Shown: positions 55,184 to 64,000 of the stretch, piece by piece
Layout of the letters: every line of letters begins with the position of its first letter
How positions within the stretch are numbered: the first letter of the stretch is position 1
Source of the DNA: Prorocentrum cordatum
Lineage: Eukaryota; Sar; Dinophyceae; Prorocentrales; Prorocentraceae
NCBI GenBank assembly: GCA_963575745.1
Contig: CAUYUJ010016059.1
Location: forward strand, 384,001 to 448,000
Direction: 5' to 3'
Length of the DNA: 64,000 bases
Notes under the pieces: generated by a model
Told to the model about the DNA's origin: nothing
Database searches by the model: none
The model's input: the letters and a program-made list of their open reading frames with translations, nothing else
Program-made: the position numbers and the translations under genes

Positions 55184-55850
55184 ATGCTACGCCTTCTCCT
55201 ACTATGCAGAGGTGGCGGCGATCTCGGAGTTGAAACCAAAGCTGGACCCTCCACATGTGTACATCGCGCGCGCCGCATTCAAGGCAATGTTCGAGTCGGA
55301 GAAGGTGTGAAGGAGTTGCGGGAACCACATCAGGCACCCATGGAGTTCTACAACAGGTTTCTCCTTGGTGCATCGCTGGAACAGATGGGTCTGGATATTC
55401 GTCACTTCCTCGTTCGCAAATGCTACAGCGAGAACTTCCAGCGGCTCCAGTTCAGCGTCGCCGAGGGCTTCAGTCTCCCCGACTACTCTTTCACCAACTG
55501 CTGCCCGAAGAGTCGATCATCGAAGCGCTGATCCACTTGGGCAGGAGTCTGGAAATGGGAACGGCGCGAGCTGGTCACCTGGAGCAAATGGCACAAAAGC
55601 TCCTGGATGGCTACAAGAAGAACAAACCTCAGAGGAAGGGCGGCAAGAAGAGGGATGGCAACGGCGATGAGCCTCACTCCGTGCACGAATACGGGACAAA
55701 GAGAAGGCCACTCGTGAGTCTGGTTCGGCACGCTCCATATCTTGAAGTGCTGGAAGGATGCTTTTGGAAGGCATGTCGACTGCACATCTTGAGGAGATCT
55801 CAGGCAGAGTGTTTTCAGTATTTACAGTGGCTGCGTCTTGGTCTGGAATG
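55184..55850 (+). pseudogene. Unrecognised coding-like segment in shifted frames
   Basis: Codon-like sequence in the plus direction. The frame from about 55200 reads YYAEVAAISELKPKLDPPHV, then I-A-R-A-A-F-K-A-M-F-E-S-E-K-V, then TGA. The frame from 55184 then continues K-E-L-R-E-P-H-Q-A-P-M-E-F-Y-N-R-F-L-L-G-A-S-L-E-Q-M-G to about 55470. The frame 55255-56268 continues L-L-P-E-E-S-I-I-E-A-L-I-H-L-G and a Lys/Gly-rich K-K-N-K-P-Q-R-K-G-G-K-K-R-D. Composition is balanced, amphipathic helices alternate, and each frame is protein-like only where the previous one decays, which argues for a real coding ancestor with two frame changes. I do not recognise the family. It could be a decayed host gene copy or another element's ORF. 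Confidence 0.5.
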
Positions 55851-56775
55851 TCAATCTTGGACAGCTGATACGGCCGACTCTTCATGTTTACACGCTGAAC
55901 GGTATGCACCGCTTCGGCATCGAGCCCTGAATTCCGACGTGCTCGTCGCCTGCTGCGGCCGACGAGCCCGTCTGCAACCGCCACCGTGTCTCCTCCTCCT
56001 CCTCCGTCTTGTCTTCCGTTTCCTCTGGGGCGGTCGCAAACCCCACACCCCCTTCCGTCGCTGCTGTCTGCATTCTCCTCTTCCAGCCTTCGTCCTTTTG
56101 TCCTTCCCGCTCTGCTGCTGCCTTGCTTGGGTGTGGGCCAATTCGGGGAGATCGGGTGTCTCGGGGACCTGCCTGGTGCCCGCCGCACCGTGGGCGTCGG
56201 TCCCTGCGGTACCCGAGGGGCATCACCCCCCGCTGCCACGATTTAAACGTTCGCGACCTGTCCCCTGAACTCACGATATTAGGGGCTCTACGGCGCGCTT
56301 TACCCCGACATACTTCGATTCGGCCGTGATGGACGATCTGTAAGAGGTAGCTCGATTGCTGTAGCATACTGCAGCAAGTGAGTAGCATGTGGTGTATACA
56401 GACTTGCACTGCAAGGCCGAATCTCCCTCTCTCTCTCTATCTTCCTGCTCCTGCTCCTGCTCCTGCTCCTCCTCCTATTCCTCCTCCTCCTCCTCCTCCG
56501 CTCTCCCCCCCACCCCTGCGGAAACTGCAGGAACCACAAAGATCCCAAAAACCTGCCAACATCGCCAGAACACACTGGGAACGCCTGAAAACTACACCTC
56601 CTCAAGTTTCCTTGCTTCCGCCCTTCCGTTCCTCCTCCTCCCCCTTCCTCCCTCCATCCATTGGAGGTGTCCTTGAACGGACGATACGGATCCAATTATG
56701 CCGACGAGGGTCCTCCAGGAGGGCCGCTATGGACTGGCGTCAAGCCCCTTTCCTCCTCCTGTGGGGAAAACGGGT
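55851..56775. other. No gene seen; CTGCTC microsatellite at 56440-56505
   Basis: GC-rich sequence with CT-rich patches. (CTGCTC)n and (CTCCTC)n lie at 56440-56505. The open frame through 56268 is probably read-through from the upstream fragment. Confidence 0.5.
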
Positions 56776-56779
56776 CCTG

Positions 56780-56930
56780 AGGGAAACGGGTCCTGGACCC
56801 CGGGGTCTTCCCCCAAGACGAGCTCTTCATCCTGAGTCGCTTTCTGACACTCCTGAGGCCAGTGAAGGGCCCCGAGAGCCCGAAAACAATGAAACAACGC
56901 AGGACCCGTTTCCCTGAGGACCTGTTTCCC
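56780..56930 (+). repeat. Dispersed GGACCC repeat, copy 2
   Basis: Partner of 43845-43985: GGGTCCTGGACCC, TTCATCCTGAGTCG, CTGACACTCCTGAGGCC, AACGCAGGACCCGTTTCC. Same orientation. Confidence 0.65.
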
Positions 56931-59474
56931 CCATGGCGACTCCTCCTCAGCCGTGTGCGGCGGCAGCAGCACCGAAAACCGACAACAGCACCAGCAGCAG
57001 CCGAGGCTGACCGGCCAACAGGCAGCCCACAGGGGCACGAGCCGCACAGCAGCCGAGCGAGCCGGAGCCCCGACCGAGTGCGGCCGACTGCGGCGCACCC
57101 GACCGAGTCGCGGTCGCCCTCGGCTCTCCTCCTGGCCCTCCCCCTCCTCATCTGCCCGACCCCCGACGTCGGCTCTGTTCTTTCGAAGTGTCACATGCTT
57201 CGAAGAAGTTACCTCGTCCCGGGACCCTCCCTCCTACTCAGTGCACGTGGGGAGGAGGGGGGATCGAGGGAGGAGGGAGGACCCAGACAGTCCCTCGTTG
57301 CGACGACATGGCGGGGGAAGGTTTCTGCAAAGTTTGGGCCTCTGGAAGCCCGTACACGGCTGCAGGCAGAAGTTCCAGCCTTTCGCGGGTCCACGACATT
57401 AACCAAACACACACACACACACACAACGCCGGAGGTCTGGGGATGAAGGGGAATAGTCATGATGAGGGGACACATGGGGGAGCAGGAAAATCGGAAGAGA
57501 ACGAGCAAGGAAGAGGGCAACGGGTTCAGCGGGATTCGGAACATGCTACTTCTGGCGACGTGGATGTTCAGGCTGCTGCTGCGCCGGGCAAAGTGGGATA
57601 ATGCGGAGGAGACTAAGATTAGGAGGAAAACACATGGAATATATAGGAGGTTGCTGCTGCTCCTCCTGTGCCGCCCCTCCTCGCCCGGGGTGCAGTCTCG
57701 AAGTATTGCTTCAAGAAGCCTTGCGCAAAGATCGATGACCCTCAAATTGTACAGGTATAGACGTGTTTGATTCATATCCCTTTCGCACTGTTACGAATCC
57801 ATCCTTGTTCCCTCAAGAGTCCAAAGAAAGAACGACCCAAGCAAGAAACAACCACGGATGAGGCAAAGAACAAGGATCACGGAGCCTTCCGTAATCACAG
57901 GAGCGGGCGCCAACTCGAGGCCCCCGCTGCAAGTCCGAGGAGGCCTGAGTACGGCTGGCTCTGGTCGTGCCGACGTGGACGTTGGCTTCGGACGTCGCTG
58001 TTCCGAATTGAAGGATGTCCAGTCGCTGAGGTCACTGGCTAAGGAACCCTGAGAGGAAGAACCCAGGGCCTGGAAGCTGGCGGAACACCGATTGAGGCTC
58101 GGCCATGGGTACCACCGCCGCCCTCATCATGTCGCCACGCTGTTTGGTCTGTTCTGAAGGCGCCCAAATAGACGTGACAGCACCGACACTACGGCAAAAC
58201 CACGGCAAACCTCGAGCCCGGCGCCTAACGAGACACGGGCAGAGCCGCGGCAGATACCACGGCGAGCCCACCGCGCCCGAGGCGGAATGTGCCCTGGTAG
58301 CCGCGGCGTCCTCCCCAAGGCGGACGGCCGCGCGCAGAAACGTGGGAGGAATACTCCAGGGTCAGACGCCTTCACGTGGGGCTCCCCTTCCCCGTCCCAG
58401 GCGGCCTTCACTGCCTGGGAGGGCAGACAAATTAGCTTTTCGGTAGCATGTAAGTCAAGAAGACTCCACTTATTCCTCCTCCTCCTCCTCCTTCTCCTCG
58501 CCTCCTCCTCCTCCTCCTTCTCCTCCTCTTGCTCTTCCCTCCCTCGCCTCCCAGTATTCTCCCGCCTCACATCAACAGCATGGGCGTCCTCACATCAACA
58601 GCAGAGGCATCATCAACTGTATGCCCGTTTCTCTCGCCGACGGTGCGACATGCGGAGCATGACCCACGAAACAGGAACGAACGTAACACTGTAGACTGGG
58701 CCACACACACAGGTCGGCGCTGTTTTTGTGTCGACGGACAGGGAAGGGCAAACATGGGAAGAACGTACACGTCGTTCACTTCTAATCGTGTTCATTTCTA
58801 ATTGTGCTCGTTTCTAAATTGTTCCTGGCCCCCTAGTGGCCAAGAAGAGGCCCAGGATAGAACAATTAGACATGAAAGGATCTTGCCCCTCCCCGAAAGT
58901 CAAAAAAACTTCCGAATAATTCGAAACGAACCATGTGTATGGAGGGAAAGATGCAGGAGAAAAAGGGCGGAGGGGTCGGGTGTTGCCAGAGGTGGCCCTG
59001 GCCCGGTGCCCCCAGGATTTCCGGGGAGGCCACGATGGCCTTCGGAGGATCCCTCACGAGGCCCAGGGTCCCAGGGGGTTCGAGCACGGTGCGAAAAGCT
59101 GGGGACACCTTGGGCCAGGACAATCCTCCAGCAACGCCCGGAGGGGGAGGAACAGGAATGAGGGACCACGATGGGAGGAGGGGGAGGAAGAGGAGGACGA
59201 GGACAACAGGGGTTGAGGAGCCGGAGGAGAGGGGAGGATCGGAAGATGGAGGGAAGGTGATGGAGGCTCTGCAGCTGAAACACGTGGTATCTGATGACGT
59301 CAGTCTTTTGCCCACGCGGGCGGTGAAAGGGAGCGCCGCTCTGCATGCGCAGAATCCCCATGTCCTCCTCCTCATCCTCCTCTTCCACCTCCACCTCCTC
59401 TTCCTTTTTCTCACGATCACCACTATCACCACAACCATGATCATACTCGTCATCATCCTCTGCATCATCATCTA
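56931..59474. other. No recognised gene
   Basis: Unique-looking sequence with small repeats: (AC)n at 57404-57424, CTCCTC at 58475-58535, GGAGGA at 59145-59240. Open frames occur on both strands and I see no domain. Confidence 0.45.
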
Positions 59475-59495
59475 CAACATCATCAGCGTCATAAT

Positions 59496-59549
<54 letters not shown>

Positions 59550-59661
59550 AATCATAATCATCATCATCAGCATCATCATCACCGTCATCATCAGCAACAT
59601 CGTCATCAGCAGCATCAACATCAGCATCATTCCCATCACCATCATCACTATCATCATCACG

Positions 59662-59719
<58 letters not shown>

Positions 59720-59945
59720 GCATCATCATCATCATCATCATCATCGCCATCATCATTGACATCATCATCATCAGCATCAACAGCATCCTCACCATTACCA
59801 CCACCACCATCATCATCGTCACCAGTATCAGAACCACCAAGGTCATAGTCATCATCAACCTCATCATCACCATCGCCACCATCCTCATTCTCATCGTCAT
59901 GTTCGTCCACATCCCCACCCCCATCCTCATCATCCCCATTCTCAC

Positions 59946-59981
<36 letters not shown>

Positions 59982-60130
59982 CATCATCCTCATCTACATC
60001 CTAACCAGCATCCTCGTCAACATCATTCTCATTCATAATTATCGTTAGCATCATCAGCATCATCGTGGTGTTCATGGTCACCATGACCACCATCATCATC
60101 ACCACCATCATAATCATCAGCAGCAGCAGC
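59475..60130 (+). repeat. (CAT)n / (ATC)n array
   Basis: About 650 bp of ATCATC repeats, pure at 59490-59550 and 59660-59745, with CAC/GTC variants. The long Ile-rich (plus), Asp-rich and Met-rich (minus) frames are repeat translations. On the minus strand this is a GAT array like those around LINE C and D, but no LINE was found beside it. Confidence 0.98.
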
Positions 60131-60184
60131 ATCGCCGTCGTCATCCTGCCCCTGCTCCCCCATATCTCCCTGCCCGCTGCTGCT

Positions 60185-60400
60185 GCCGCTCGTCCTCCTC
60201 CTCCTTCTCCTCCTCCTCCTCCTCCTCCTCCTCCTCCTCCTCCCCCTCCTCGTCCTCTTCTCCCTCCCCCTCCTCTTCCCCCTCCTCCCCCTCCTCCCCC
60301 TTCTCCTCCTCCTCCTTCTCCTCCTCGTCGGCCTGTTCGTCCATCATTGTCCTTGCCCTTGTCCTCCTCCTCCTCCTCCTTCTTCTTCTTCTTCTTCTCG
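60185..60400 (+). repeat. (TCC)n and (TTC)n microsatellite
   Basis: TCC repeats at 60190-60330, then CTC and TTC repeats to 60400. Confidence 0.95.
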
Positions 60401-62014
60401 TCGTCGCTCTCGTTTTCGGCTTCATTGTCGTCCTCGTGCTCCTCCTACTTCTGTACTTCTGCACCGCTTCCCCTCTCCCTCTCTCTCTCTCTTTCTCGCA
60501 AGCTGGGGACCCCTCCTCATCTTCCTCCTCCTTCTCTGCTGCAACTCATCTCCCTCTCTCCTCCCCCACTCTGGCATCCCCGGAACGCCCGTGACGAATC
60601 GCAACTCCTCGAACCACCCAGTGCCATCCAACATTTTCCGAACGAGACATTTATCCTCCCAACCATTCTCTTCCTCCTCCTCATCCCCCCCCCCCTTGTC
60701 GCCCGATCATCAGGAGGCGGAGCGCGGCCCCCCCCCCCCAGCCCGAGCGCGTGCGCTCAGTCGCCGCGGTGCTTCTCCGACAAAGTGAACCACATCGCCA
60801 GCACGAACCGGGTGCCGCGGGTAACCCGCCTCACCTCGAGGAGGAGGGTGGGGGAGGGCGGAGCAGGAGGAGGAGACGTGACAGGACCTTCGGGGCGGGC
60901 GACAGGGGGGCGGGGGGAGCAAGGAGTAAAGGAGTTTTGCTGAATCAGGTCATGTAGCTGATCTTCCCAGCGCCTCCCGGCGCTGGAGGGAGGCGCCAGT
61001 GTACAAAGGAACGCGCCGGGCCTCTCAGGCCCCCGCCAACCGAGAAGGATGGGGGAAGGGGAGGAGGGGAATGGAGGGGAGAAATATTGGGATGAGGAGG
61101 GACAATGCGGAGAGGGACGGAGGATAAATACAGAAGTATGGGGGGGATGCGGGAGGGCGGGCGAGGAGGGGGGGAGATGACAACGAGCGGGGGAGGGGGA
61201 AGGAAGAGAAGTAGCAGAAGGAACAGTAATCAGGATATGGCATCCTCGGTTCCCGCCTCCCTTCTTCCTCGTCCTGGCCCTTCACCCCCTCCTCCTCCTC
61301 CTCCTCCTCCTCCTCGCCAGCCTCCTCCCCCATGGCAATGGGGGGGAGAATTTCCTTGGGACACCCGCCACTGCCTGGTGCAGGTTCTCCGGCCCCGCCG
61401 TGAAGGCCAGGAGACGCCCCCTCCTCGGCGAGACAACGCAGTCCACGTCCGCGTCGATGAAGGCGAAGTCGCCGCCCTCGTGGTGCTCTCCCTTGGGCCC
61501 GCGCTGGGGATCCGCAGCCATCGCGCTACCATCGGGGTGGATTGAAGAGGACACGCGAGAGGACAGAAGACTCTTCCGAGGGCCACACTGCCGTATGAAT
61601 GTAGGGGCCTGGGTCGCGAGGCACAGGACACCAGGGCACCCTTGACTTGGCAGGGTCGACCTGCCAACCCGGCTCGCCTGTACCATTCGGAACGCCGAGT
61701 CGGGACCGGGGTGCTTTTCTGGCCACGGCGAGCCTCGGCTTCGAGCCGGCTCCCCGACCCAGATCCGAGGAGCCGTCCCCGAGCACCGGGGCGCCTCCCG
61801 CGGCAGAAGTGGCCCCTGCCTCGACACCCTGCGTGCAGCCACGCCCGCCCATCCGGAGGCCCGCCCCCCGAGCACCTCGAGGAGCGCTCCGCGGCAAGGG
61901 GGACCTCCCCGCCCCCGACGGGCGGGAGGGCCTCCTCACCCCGTGCTCCCCGAGGTCCACCCGGGGGGGGGGGGGGGGCAGAACTCCCACGCGGCGGCAA
62001 GTCCAGGGGGGAAG
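60401..62014. other. No recognised gene
   Basis: GC-rich sequence. A short perfect hairpin lies at 60968-60987 (arms CCAGCGCC / GGCGCTGG, loop TCCC) and a TCC run at 61280-61320. A block at 61712-61765 resembles 25868-25918 (CTGGCCACGGCGAGCCTCGG, GGCTCCCCGA). Long minus-strand frames (to 415 codons) are Arg/Pro/Gly-rich with no domain. Confidence 0.5.
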
Positions 62015-62188
62015 CGAGGAGGGGCGGGCCGTCCCAGACGGCTCGGAAGTCCCCCGGCCTTCTGAGAGGCTTCCTACGCCTTCCCCGGAGACGTGGGAAA
62101 CTCCTGAGAAGGCTGGAGCGCTTCTGAGAAGCCCCGCCGCCTTCCGAGAAGGCCTCCGCCAGCTCACTTCCCCCCCTCGCTCGCCGCC
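62015..62188 (+). repeat. CTTCTGAGAAG dispersed element, copy 3
   Basis: GGGGCGGGCC, CCGGCCTTCTGAGAGGC, CTTCCCCGGAGACGTGG, CTCCTGAGAAGG, GAGCGCTTCTGAGAAG, CCCCGCCGCC, CCGAGAAGGCC, CCCCCTCGCTCGCCGCC. Plus orientation. Confidence 0.8.
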
Positions 62189-62341
62189 CAAGATCGGCAC
62201 ACGTGGACACATCCCCGGCGCGGGGCCTGCGTGCTCAGGTAGAGCAGCGCGGCGTAGTCGTACCTTGGCCGAGCCTCTGGGCTCCGCAGGAGTTCGGCGG
62301 TTTACCACGGGGCCCCGAGAATGACGCACACGAACATGGCC

Positions 62342-62456
62342 CCCCTCGGCGGCGAGCGGGGGGAAATTAGAAGGAGAGGGCCTTCTCAGAAGGCGGCGGG
62401 ACTTCTCAGAAGCCCTCGCACCTTCTGAGAAGTTTTGTGTATCTTCTCGGGCCGGG
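62342..62456 (-). repeat. CTTCTGAGAAG dispersed element, copy 4 (inverted)
   Basis: On the minus strand the blocks appear in the same order as in copies 1-3 (GAAGATACACAAAACTTCTC, AAGGTGCGAGGGCTTCTGAG, CCCGCCGCCTTCTGAGAAGG, then the CCCCGCTCGCCGCC end). With copy 3 it forms an inverted pair separated by about 150 bp. Confidence 0.8.
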
Positions 62457-62632
62457 CGAAGGGGGGGATAGCAAAGGGGGGGGGATTTTCGCGGGGCACC
62501 TCCCGGCGCCGGAGGCGCCCATGTATCGAGGAATGGGCCCCTCGGTGGGGCCGAGACCAGCTGCATGCAGCAGATGTCGTACTCCCCCCTTTCCCAATCC
62601 CCACCTTTCGTCCGGCCCGATCTTCGAGGCAG

Positions 62633-62715
62633 GCCAAGAAACCTTCTCAGAGAGACGGGGAGCGTCGGAGCCTTCTGAGAAGGCCTGCCCCTTCTCACCG
62701 GGCTCGCCGCCGACC
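62633..62715 (+). repeat. CTTCTGAGAAG dispersed element, copy 5 (partial)
   Basis: ACCTTCTCAGAGAG, GCCTTCTGAGAAGGCC, CCCCTTCTCACCGG, CTCGCCGCCG: the right-hand part of the element, plus orientation. Confidence 0.7.
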
Positions 62716-63490
62716 CCCCCCCTGGGTTTGCGAGGGCCGCCCTCTCGCCGCGAGCGATCCCGTGCATGTGCAACTAGTTCGGACCCTGCGGCGCAAAATG
62801 CTCCCTCCCACCCCTGCGGCAATGTAGGGGGCTTGATTGGACGGAAATATCCGGATCCCCAGATTATCACCCATATTGGAATCAGCATGGATTTCGGGGG
62901 TGGGGGCGTGATCAAAATCCCCCCCAAGTGTGTAAGGGTAGGGTTCGACGTCATTGCCCATCCTCCTGTCGCGTAGCGCGCTCTCCCGAGACCAGTGCGA
63001 GTGTGCGAATGAGTTCATGGGCGCGCACGCCTTCGTGCCGCTCGCGACTCGCGGAGTGCTCGCGGGAGGCCCCCCGCCGCCGAAGGCTGAGCGCGCGCGC
63101 GCGTCACGGCCCAAAGGGGTCCGGGGACGTGTCTCTGAGCGGACCTGCGCTGGAGAGGCCCTCCAATACCCGACGTCGTGACACCACCGAGAGGGAGGGG
63201 CGTGCTGCACGCGCCTCGGGCGTCCAGGCCCTCGCGGGGCCCGGCCCAGCTCGAGAAGAGCGGCGCAGTCGGAGAGGGTCGGGAGAGCTGGGTGTGATGC
63301 TCTCACGGCACTGTCTTCCAGGGCGTCAGGTGCCGGGGTACGACGCCACGTTCGCCTTGTCGACGTGCGCGTTCCAGTACACGTGCTCCTCCTCTCCAGG
63401 ATCAGGATTGTGACTACATATCAGACCACCCCGACCCATGTCGATGATCTGAATTTCGGGCTTGGGGAAGGGCGCGGGTTCCATCTGTGT
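62716..63490. other. No recognised gene
   Basis: GC-rich unique-looking sequence with a short CGCGCGCG run near 63092. I see nothing identifiable. Confidence 0.5.
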
Positions 63491-63545
63491 TTCCCAACCA
63501 TCCTGTGGTGTTGGCTCCTCGTTCTGAAGAGACGGTCCCCGCGTT
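63491..63545 (-). repeat. Conserved block of the composite module, copy 3 (inverted)
   Basis: On the minus strand: ACGCGGGGACC, TCTCTTCAGAACGAGGAGCC, CCACAGGATGGTTGGGAAAC. It matches the blocks at 263-321 and 2161-2213. A GGA-type tract (63546-63580) separates it from the 90-bp array, as at the left end. Confidence 0.8.
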
Positions 63546-63589
63546 CCTCCTCCCTCCTTCCTCCCTCCCCCTCCTCCCTGCGTTTCACC

Positions 63590-64000
63590 CATAGGGAGCC
63601 CCATAGGGAGCTCCACCGAAGGCCCCAGTGTCACCGTCCGCGTGCGTCCCGAAAACCCAATTTGGCACACCCCTCACACGCTTCGTGGCCCCATAGGGAG
63701 CTCCACCGAAGGCCCAAATGCCACCGCCCGCATGCGTCCCAAAATCAAATTTGGCACACCCCTCACTCGTTTCGTGGCCCCATGGGGAGCTCCACCGAAG
63801 GCCCAAATGCCACCGCCCGCATGCCTCCCGCACACCCAATTTGGCACACCCCTCACACGTTTCGTGGCAGCATGGGGGGCTCCACCGAAGGCCCCAGTGC
63901 CACCACCCGCATGCGTCCCGAAAACCCAATTCGGCACACCCCTCACACGTTTCGTGGCCCCATAAAGGGGGCTCCACCGAAGGCCCCCGTGCCACCGCCC
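63590..64000 (-). repeat. 90-bp minisatellite array, right edge (inverted)
   Basis: Boundaries marked by CCATAGGGAG or variants at 63601, 63691, 63780, 63870 and 63960, giving spacings of 90, 89, 90 and 90 bp. Copies are about 85-90 percent alike by eye, more alike than those at 1240-1912. On the minus strand the order is GAAACG(A/T)GTGAGGGGTGTGC, CCAAATTGG-type, GACGCATGCGG and GGCCTTCGGTGGAGCTCCC. Cut by the window end. Every unit translates to a 30-residue repeat with Cys in one frame, but no start or flanking coding context is seen. Confidence 0.95.

Noticed and set aside
58900-60048. Long Asp-rich, Met-rich and Ile-rich open frames
   Set aside because: All three are readings of the same (CAT)n array in different frames or strands.
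59475-60130. A LINE next to the CAT array by analogy with GAT blocks 1-3
   Set aside because: No endonuclease, RT, knuckle or RNase H motif was found within about 2 kb on either side.
62030-62170. CTTCTGAGAAG as heat-shock element
   Set aside because: TTC and GAA are three bases apart, whereas the heat-shock consensus has two. The copies lie in repeats, not upstream of a gene.
61526-62773. 415-codon minus frame
   Set aside because: It runs through two copies of the CTTCTGAGAAG repeat in a frame not kept by other copies.

Overview
The window reads as repeat-saturated, GC-rich nuclear DNA of a eukaryote with a very large genome. The best inference is a dinoflagellate, possibly Prorocentrum-like. 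The case rests on two reverse-transcriptase (RT) polyprotein architectures that I associate with dinoflagellate LINE-type elements, together with high GC, dense trinucleotide microsatellites and the absence of any compact host gene. This is recognition from memory and was not confirmed by a search. I saw no rRNA, tRNA, CRISPR, telomere repeat or spliced-leader sequence by eye. I also could not identify a complete host protein gene.

Layout. 0-3 kb: 90-bp minisatellite arrays embedded in a composite repeat module (array, GGA tract, about 55-bp conserved block), followed by an 85-bp tandem repeat. An inverted copy of the module closes the window at 63.5-64 kb. 3-5.6 kb: TCC and CTG tracts. 5.69-10.66 kb: a long tandem repeat with a period near 740 bp, five regular copies and one expanded copy. 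10.7-17.3 kb: short minisatellites, a 290-bp duplication, CGT tracts and AT-richer filler. 17.36-22.93 kb, minus strand: LINE A, with endonuclease, RT and a C2H2 finger, frame-disrupted. 23-35 kb: duplicated and dispersed repeats without a recognisable gene. 35.5-42.7 kb, minus strand: two LINE remnants, C (full-length type, internally deleted) and D (3' part only), lying head to tail and alternating with three GAT microsatellites. 43-47 kb: dispersed repeats and TCC arrays. 47.07-54.06 kb, plus strand: LINE B, the best-preserved element, with ORF1, endonuclease, RT, CCHC knuckle, RNase H and a C-terminal zinc ribbon. It sits inside a higher-order TCC array found on both sides. 55.2-55.85 kb: an unrecognised coding-like segment in shifted frames. 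56-64 kb: dispersed repeats, a CAT array and the inverted terminal module.

How it fits together. Coding content is essentially retrotransposon protein: a nucleic-acid-binding ORF1, an endonuclease that nicks the target, an RT that copies the RNA, and an RNase H that removes the template. All copies carry stops or frameshifts, so they are fossils. The most interesting signal is where they sit. Three of the four LINE copies are bounded on both sides by the same microsatellite type (TCC for B, GAT for C and D). This suggests either insertion into microsatellites or microsatellite 3' tails that seed further insertions. Several dispersed non-coding repeat families of 50-180 bp, some with strong dyad symmetry, recur across the window and may be undescribed non-autonomous elements.
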